A DNA stretch of 64,000 bases from Porodaedalea pini (Eukaryota > Basidiomycota > Agaricomycetes > Hymenochaetales > Hymenochaetaceae), in NCBI GenBank assembly GCA_002794775.1, contig NBAY01000040.1, forward strand, positions 357,706 to 421,705. The letters are read 5' to 3'. Positions within the stretch are counted from its first letter, which is position 1; the number at the start of each line of letters is the position of its first letter. The notes under the pieces were generated by a model, which had not been told where the DNA came from, did not search any database, and was given only the letters and a program-made list of their open reading frames with translations. This document shows positions 57,651 through 64,000 of the stretch, one piece after another. A program made the position numbers and the translations under genes.

Positions 57651-57879
57651 AATTTGTTTAAATACACTCATTTGCCACAAGAATCTGTAAGAAAATGATT
57701 GAAAAGTTTGGAATGCAGTAAGAATGTGAATAAAAATGTGTAGAAAGGTATCGGAAATTAGTCAAATTAGTCAAATCTGGAACAATGCTTGGGAATCGTG
57801 TGGAATCGGAATACCTCTGAATTGGCTGGAATTGCTCAAATATTCCAGCTGATTCCAGGGATTCCAGGGATTCTGGCCA

Positions 57880-57896
57880 GGAGGTTTTTCCTGATG
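57880..57896. repeat. Right terminal inverted repeat of element 2
   Basis: GGAGGTTTTTCCTGATG, inverse of 54015-54031, followed by the TG target duplication. Confidence 0.9.
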
Positions 57897-57898
57897 TG

Positions 57899-58792
57899 GT
57901 CAGTGAAACAACTGTCAGGGATCAAACAATTTCTCTTTTCTGAGATGGAAGAAGACAAAAAAAAATGATGTGTACCTTAGTACCACTCGTGGGCTGACTA
58001 CCGTTCAATATGGTCTATTTAGTTTTTCGAAGAGGGACATATGCCTAGTCCAATCTAGTACATCCCAATGTCCTTCCTCTTCTTGGCTTTCCCTCTGATT
58101 AAATACTCGGGTACCCACTGTTCACATCCAAATGGATAAACAAGGGATCAGCTTAGATTTATGTCTCAATTCAAACCCAGAGTGTGCCTTTATGCATGTA
58201 GTGCATGCACTATCCTTGTACTCAAGGAACTGTCTGACAGTGAGTTCAGGTTACTGGGCTCGCTCAAACCCTTGCATACACTGCCATCACGAAAATGTCT
58301 AAAATCTTGCACAGGCTTATATGCCCATGGAAGATGTATATTTTCTAAATTATGTACAACCAATTATGGCACAGCTTCGATCTGATACAAAACTACAAGT
58401 TGCTGCAAGATTGCTGCAAGTCTGATCGACCTTGCCAAGTTAGGTCATACTGATCATCACTTGCCAGAAATATACAAGAATGACCGGCCCTGAAGAAAAT
58501 ATAGAAGAGAATACGGCGCAGCTTCAAAATGACATGGGATAATCTTACTTGTGGTTCTTGTCGTGTCTGGTAGAGTTCTTATATAAGGTCTGCAAGTCAT
58601 TATACGAGACTGAAAGTCTACTGGTTCATTATCACACTATTTAGATAATATAATAATAATGTATTTCTATTGCATCATTTATTGTATATTTGAATTGTTC
58701 AAAATCGTAGCCGCATCAAAATCATAGATAAGAGCAAAAGAAGAATAAAGAATCCAGGTTTGATGGTGTCCGCAGGCGAGGCAAGGCACAGG
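57899..58792. other. No supported gene
   Basis: Only short frames and AT-rich sequence (for example 58161-58385) between the second element and the HMG-box-like gene. Confidence 0.4.
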
Positions 58793-60545
58793 TTATAACT
58801 GTGACAAGTCGAGCAGGTCCTCGAACCGGAAGTGCATTGCGTACATGTCCATTTGCTCACTGTCCGGCCCCATCCCATCCATCCCACCACCCATTGAGCC
58901 CATGGGACTCATTGACCCCATTGAGCTGAAGCCCATCCATGGCGGCAGCCCCATCTCAAGTCCGATGTCGATTTCACCAAATACATTCTGACTCTGTGTC
59001 TCCTGGTACTGACCATGCGAGGAATGTGTGGCAGATTCGTCGCCATCGCACAGCGTCTGCATCGCCCATGCTGGCAGGCTGTAGTTGACCCACTCGCCAG
59101 CAACTGGCGGATCTGGTGACTCAGGCAGCCCGTGCAGCAATGCACACTGACCCAGCACTTGAGACTGTCCACCAGGCGATTGGCCAGTTGGCGAAGAGAA
59201 TTGACCAGGGAAGAAGAGGCGCGAGAATGAGGAGGACAAGGAGGAAGGAGGTGTTGGTGTGGAAAATGGGCCGCCTGAGGAGGTTGAAGACTTGTTAGGA
59301 ATGCTGAGCTGCATGAGTGCACGAGGGCAGGGTTTAGCGGCGACAGGCACCTGCTCGTTGTAGATCTGAAACATGAAATATGCTTTACGATCAACAAGAA
59401 ATGATCAGACATATCATCATGCTACAACGAAAAGCAGAAAATTACACCTGCATCTTGCCACCAGCAGTTGAGAAATTGGGAACCTGCCCTGGCATACCTT
59501 AACCATCAACTGCGGATGCGAGTTCTGGAACTGGAAACCATTCATCCCACCAAATACCTCCTCTCTTTGCTGGCCATGGTCATTCATCTGCATCCGCTGC
59601 TCACCTTCGCTGCCCTCATGCATCACAGGTGAGCCAACCGCCAAGCTACTGTTCGAACCAGGTGCTGTCTCAAGCAGCCTCGGGATCTTGATTGTAGGAG
59701 GCGCAGGCGGGCAGAGGTCGGCTGGCATCATCGGTGGCCGGTGTACTCAGCGAGCTCATCGAATGGCGGTTCTGCGGGAGGACAAAATTAGGTGGTCCGG
59801 GAACTAGGCTCTGGGCAGTCTGAGTCAGGATCTGCACGGAAAGCGAGTATCCGTGTCCATGCCCGTGTCCACCGTGGTGCAAGTGCGAGTAGGAAGACGT
59901 ACTGAGCAGGCCGCATTCGAGAGAGAAGCTTGCAAGAGCGTTGCACGTGTCGATCGCAAGGCTCGCTCTTGATCCAGAACCAGATGTGCCAGAGAGCGAG
60001 GGCATCAAGAGGCTCATCGGGAGCAAGAGTGTCTGACTTTGACCCTGGCCCTGTGATCCCTCTGATTTGCTCATGTTGAAGTCTAAGGTTCACCATCTCG
60101 ACTTCGCGCATGCTGCTGCACCTGCCGTTCGCATAGCCGTATGGACCATAGAGAGATCTGTCAGCGGAGAGCGAGTCGAGCTCACTGAAATCTTCCAAAT
60201 CCACAGTTGATACAGATGAGGGGGCACTCGTGGTGCTGGTGGTGCTGGTAGCGGAGCACAAGGAGCTGTTGTAGGCACACGCGCCGGAACCGTGCACACA
60301 GCTGCTTGACTTGGTATGGTCATGACGTTCCTTCCCATCCTTCTCCTTCTTCACCTTCCCACCCGCTGTCGACTCTGCCTTGCCATTCTTCTCCTTGACC
60401 ATGCGTGTGGGCTGATAGACATACCAAGGATAGAACTATTCATGCTCCTTCTTGCATTGCTTTGTGAGACCATCCCAGTACTTGTGGAGTAGAGGCCAGT
60501 TAGACGAACTGCCTGTATACAGGGGCTACTCACCAATTTGAGTGG
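58793..60545 (-). pseudogene. HMG-box-like transcription factor, probably truncated
   Basis: After an intron (GTGAGT..CACAAG, near 60481-60533) the sequence KYWDGLTKQCKKEHE, a stop, then FYPWYVYQPTRM fits the end of an HMG box (W-x-x-L..K-x-EH-x-x-x-YP-x-Y). The first helices are not visible upstream. TAG lies in this exon at about 60436. Downstream is a long low-complexity region: KVKKEKDGKERHDHTKSSSC, Ser/Thr runs, HLHHGGHGHGHGYSLSV, then a Gly/Met-rich C-terminus (MGSMSPMGSMGGGMDGMG) ending ALHFRFEDLL-like MHFRFEDLLDLSQL at 58793. Large Ser/Gly-rich HMG proteins in fungi regulate mating and stress. The call rests on one partial motif. Confidence 0.45.
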
Positions 60546-60960
60546 CATGAGCTTATCTGAGCTCTGTTTCGAGCTACGTTTTGACTAACATGCTCGTTAT
60601 ATCCCAAAGACTATGTGGCCTTACTTTTGATGTGCTTGACAGATTTGCGACCGAGGGAGAGGCAGGCAGTGGTGGTGGGAGAGAGCAAAGTGCAACAACG
60701 CGTCGAGCACATCTCGACATGTTTTCTAAGTCCGCATTTTCTAAGTCCGCTAAGCTGATGCGTGTCCTTGTCCACCATCAGCATCCCAATTCTCAAGAAT
60801 CCACTTCTTTAATTACCCCGGCTGCATTCGTGTACACTATCTCTCCCGCTGTCTCCACCTTCTCCCACTCCCCACACCCACTCTCAGCACTGCAGCAAGC
60901 GGTGCCTCAAACATTGAAACAACCCCAACTCCCAAAGACACATCCAGCAAAAGCAAACTA

Positions 60961-62876
60961 TGTTTGGTCGGCGAGTCAAGCATTCCAATTGTCGGCAACC
61001 TTCTGAGGCGCGCACGCAAAGTCAATAGATAATTTGGTTTTGTCCTGTTTCCCTAACTGACGTGCTCAACTCTAGATCAAGCTGTGAAAAGCCTGACCGA
61101 TATTTGGCACCCCGAGAACATCCCAGTCGTCTTTTCAACTCAAACAGTTATCACGGCGGTGACAAAACAGCTGCCGTCTCTCAACGCCAACCACTAAAAC
61201 ATCAATTGGTTCAACTTCCTCACCCTGTTCACCCATCACACTTTCCTCGCCTCTTCCCCATGCCCCATCCAACCCACCACATGCTTCAACATCAACATCA
61301 GTCGTTTTCCTGTCTGCCTTTCTCACTGAGAATTTCGGCAGCAATGCCACAACCGTTGTGTCCAAGAAGGATCTCGTTCCGATCAAAACATTCATACAGG
61401 TCCTCCACCGTTCACATGCAACATGCAGCGTCCTGCAGTTGGCGCTCTGCTACATCGAGGCGGTGCGAGGGAAGATGCCAGAGCTCCTAGAGCAAGAGAG
61501 GCTCGGCATGGGAGTGAGAAGCGAGCCAGAGTTGGATAAGAGGATTGTGAAGGAAGACGAGGTGTCTGCCTCATCAAAGGCAAATAACTCTTTGGACACG
61601 TCCAACCTCTGCAGCCTTCCGATGGAATTGATATCAATGGACCTGTTCGACGCATCGTGTGTGCCGACAGTCCTCCAGATGGACACTTTGCTTCCATTAA
61701 CTCAGTAGATGCAGACTCAAAGACAGTCTAACAACAAGCATCGCAAGATTCTGGCAAAACAGCTCACACCGCACCTCTTCCCTTGCCGCACCTCTGCCCA
61801 CAGTGCATCTTCCTTGCTGCGCTCATTCTAGCATCAAAATTCTTACAGGATCAATGCTATTTGACCCGTGGATGGGCAAAGCTCTCCAGTCTCCCACTGT
61901 GGGAAGTTGGACACTGCAAACGTGCATTCGGCGATGCATTTGGGTGGCGTCTCTCGGTCGGCAAGAGCTCAACGCTGCTGCAGGAAGAGAACTCACGCAG
62001 TATGCAACACACGAAAAGCAAGGATACAATTGCATCTGGATCATCTCCGGTTTCTGCAATGTGCAACATGATGCACTTTCTGAGTCCACCTTTTCGGATG
62101 CAGGTGCAAGTCTGGAGTTTGGCCGTGTGCAGACGAAGGCAGGCATGGCAAATAGAGCACTTAGATGTGCTGCGACACTGCCAGACGATGTGGCAATGCA
62201 GAGCGTGCCGCTCCGCTATCGATCCCCAGGATCGTTGCCATTCTCATTTGCAGGTCCACCTCAGCTCACCAGCATGCGGTGCTTAGTGCACAGTAAACAT
62301 TGCTTTCTTCTGCATTTACGTCACAGACACCCTTGCCTTCTGATCTGATGCCTGTCCCACTTGAAGAGCCGATACAGCACCTTTCGTATTCGCCGCTCTC
62401 GGTGAATCAACGCTCAAGACGCCAAGTGCGGTGTTGTGCAGCTACAGTTATAACTACAATTTCAACAACAGTGCCAATGGTGTGTGGAGTTCCACACTTC
62501 ACATGGACTTGAACGATTCATCCAACTCAAGCTTGAGCGTCGGGTTGGAGGCCGTCGCAACTCTGCCAGATATACCTACAGCTGTGTGGCTTGCAGGTGA
62601 TGTCATATGTTCCGACATGGGTGCAGCAAAGGGCCACCAACTCGTCCCCATGGACGTCTCAGACCCGGTTGCATGGTATGCGCAGGTGCTCTCATGGGCA
62701 TTCCCGGGAACGGGACCATGATCAGCGGCATGGGCAGAATTGGATACGGAAACGGGATTGACAGACAGGGACAGGCATTGCTGTCGATGTCCATGCTGGA
62801 TAGCCTCACGACTGTTGATCTCAGGCTTGGACTAGGGCTTGGGCTCGGGCTTGGGCTCAGTGGTCATGTATAGGCT
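60961..62876 (+). pseudogene. PCL-type (Pho85-partner family) cyclin, probably decayed
   Basis: Cyclins of this family activate a CDK of the Pho85/Cdc28 type. A likely start is ATGTTTGGTCGGCG near 60961 (MFGRRVKHSNC). Then VKSLTDIWHPENIPVVFST, a Ser/Pro-rich insert, SKKDLVPIKTFIQVLHRSHA, CSVLQLALCYIEAVRGKMPE, LEQERLGM and, past about 61780, CIFLAALILASKFLQDQCYL and RGWAKLSSLPLWEVGHCKRA, FGDAFGWRLSVGK, the cyclin box with its ALILASKF and alpha-helix signature. Low-complexity sequence follows to about 62876. Frames change between the blocks; some changes can be introns, but stops near 61080-61360 and 62340 suggest decay. It is divergent from the HMG-box-like gene. Confidence 0.75.
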
Positions 62877-64000
62877 GGTGCAATGACTTTTGCGACTTAT
62901 GGATCTGGATGTTTAGGATATGGGTGCAGGCTACTGGTCTGGGCTATGCCGAGTTGGACTGTGCAGAGCTTGAGGGCCTTTCTTCACTGGTTGTCATGCA
63001 CTTGCTCACGATTGCAGAGGTCTTTGCTCTTGTCGGTACGGCTTTGGCGCGCCTTCCACCTTGTATTCTCTTCTCTCCTCTCTTCTTAATTTCCTAGTAA
63101 TACATATGTCTCTTACACCTTTCCCTCCAACCATACACCCAACTGTCTCATTCATCCATCCATGCGTGCAGCGCGACTCACTCATTCGCCATACACGGTC
63201 TCCTCTTCCTTTTCTCTCCTCAATTTTGTACTGTGGCTCGTATCTTCCACAGATCTCTTTTTTCCTTCTCTTTACTTCATTGACTCGACTCTTGTTAATT
63301 TTATTCTTTCATGTGCTGTGAAGTATTTTCTCCATATTATACTATTGTCTTGTCTCATCATCCGCTCTTCAGCCTTTCGGCTCTCAAGTTTCAGTGCTGG
63401 ATTGGTGGTCCCAAAGGTGTGGTGTGGGCTTGAACTCCCACCACATGTGCATCTCTTATGAAAACAAAGCAAATCTTAGACAGTGATTGAAGAGCTGGTA
63501 TCTGAAATACAAGTGGATGATCAGGCTTTTGGCCTTGTTATCAGACAAAAACACTATGATTACTGCATTACAGTTTAGACATTAGATTTTGGAAGGACAT
63601 ATAAGTGGCATATAATACAAGAAAAATAAATGCACATTTCCTGTAAGCATCTATCTAACTTGTATTTACCTTGTATCCTATGTGAAGGCTAATAAGTATA
63701 TGATATGCTAACTGACATGCTGACACCCAACATTTAAACCAGTGAAGAGCCTTCCAGCCTGATTGTCAGAAATAATCAGTAGAATGAATGCATTACAGCT
63801 GAATTGTTAGACTTTCTGAGGGCATATAATTAGAATACAAAATGATAAAAGTATTTTTTTTTTCTTGTAAATATCTGTCTATCTTGTATACACCTTGTAT
63901 TGTACAAAAACTCTTGTAGCAGACTTGTATTCGACTCAAAGACATAACAAGCTGACTAACAGACTTATATTACCTTACATGGTATACAAGACTATACAGG
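62877..64000. other. No supported gene; AT-rich right end with diverged repeat
   Basis: The C/T-rich stretch 63050-63340 has accidental long frames. At 63535-63700 and 63765-63900 two diverged units share TGCATTACAG, ACATATAA or GCATATAA, TGTAAGCATCT or TGTAAATATCT and CTTGTATT..CCTTGTAT words in order, an old tandem or transposon-end repeat. Confidence 0.4.

Larger units (their letters stand above)
54015..57896. mobile_element. 3.88 kb Plavaka-ended element carrying a prolyl-tRNA synthetase copy
   Basis: Ends are the same 17 bp as element 1 (CATCAGGAAAAACCTCC and inverse), with TG duplicated at 54013-54014 and 57897-57898. About 180 bp of the left end is nearly the same as in element 1. There is no transposase. 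Inside are palindrome C, a small nested insertion and a decayed prolyl-tRNA synthetase. It would depend on a Plavaka transposase elsewhere. Confidence 0.88.

Noticed and set aside
63050..63340. Hydrophobic frames in the C/T-rich stretch read as membrane proteins
   Set aside because: Pyrimidine-rich sequence produces Leu/Ser/Phe-rich frames by composition alone.

Overview
The window is a eukaryotic nuclear segment that looks like an Agaricomycete (mushroom-forming basidiomycete). The evidence is genes with many 45-65 bp GT..AG introns, a basidiomycete-type cytochrome P450, an F-box/LRR protein, a PCL-type cyclin, a chromodomain Ty3/gypsy element, and a transposase of the Plavaka type, which is abundant in this class. 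Genus cannot be fixed; Boletales would be a guess. Most of the window is transposable elements, gene fragments and decayed genes. Only a few loci (the aldehyde dehydrogenase, retroelement copy A, coiled-coil genes A and B) look intact.

Layout. 0.17-14.69 kb: a minus-strand P450 gene split in one exon by a 12,154 bp Plavaka-type DNA transposon (1688-13841; 17 bp terminal inverted repeats, TA target duplication). The element carries a minus-strand transposase with five in-frame TGA codons and two plus-strand cargo genes of unknown function. 15.19-27.73 kb: a decayed Ty3/gypsy chromovirus (copy B, plus strand) whose leader is split by an apparently intact copy A (16287-22535, minus strand, LTRs that read as identical, CGTAT duplication). 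The family shows the marks of Tf1-like self-priming and a candidate -1 frameshift heptamer between gag and pol. 27.9-34.9 kb: three coiled-coil protein genes of unknown function (A minus, B and C plus) around a decayed stretch.

35.35-46.57 kb: an 11.2 kb segment bounded by two inverted 422 bp repeats. It is a mosaic of fragments from conserved genes: PRP8 spliceosome factor (two shuffled pieces, introns retained), RNA polymerase II largest subunit RPB1 (bridge helix and trigger loop), a P-type calcium ATPase actuator domain, an F-box gene with two nonsense codons, and a fragment of an uncharacterised protein. 46.6-47.7, 52.6-53.45 and 54.35-55.07 kb: three giant near-palindromes able to form very long hairpins. 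48.95-50.87 kb: an apparently intact aldehyde dehydrogenase with a 399 bp pogo-like MITE about 50 bp upstream of its start codon. 54.0-57.9 kb: a second element with the same Plavaka ends, carrying a decayed prolyl-tRNA synthetase instead of a transposase. 58.8-62.9 kb: a divergent pair, an HMG-box-like gene (minus) and a PCL-type cyclin (plus), both apparently damaged.

How the parts relate: no metabolic operon or cluster is visible. The unifying theme is DNA-level capture and shuffling of housekeeping genes by transposons, nested insertion, and decay in which several nonsense codons fit CpG-to-TpG change. Intron and splice positions were read by eye; database searches would be needed to confirm paralog origins.
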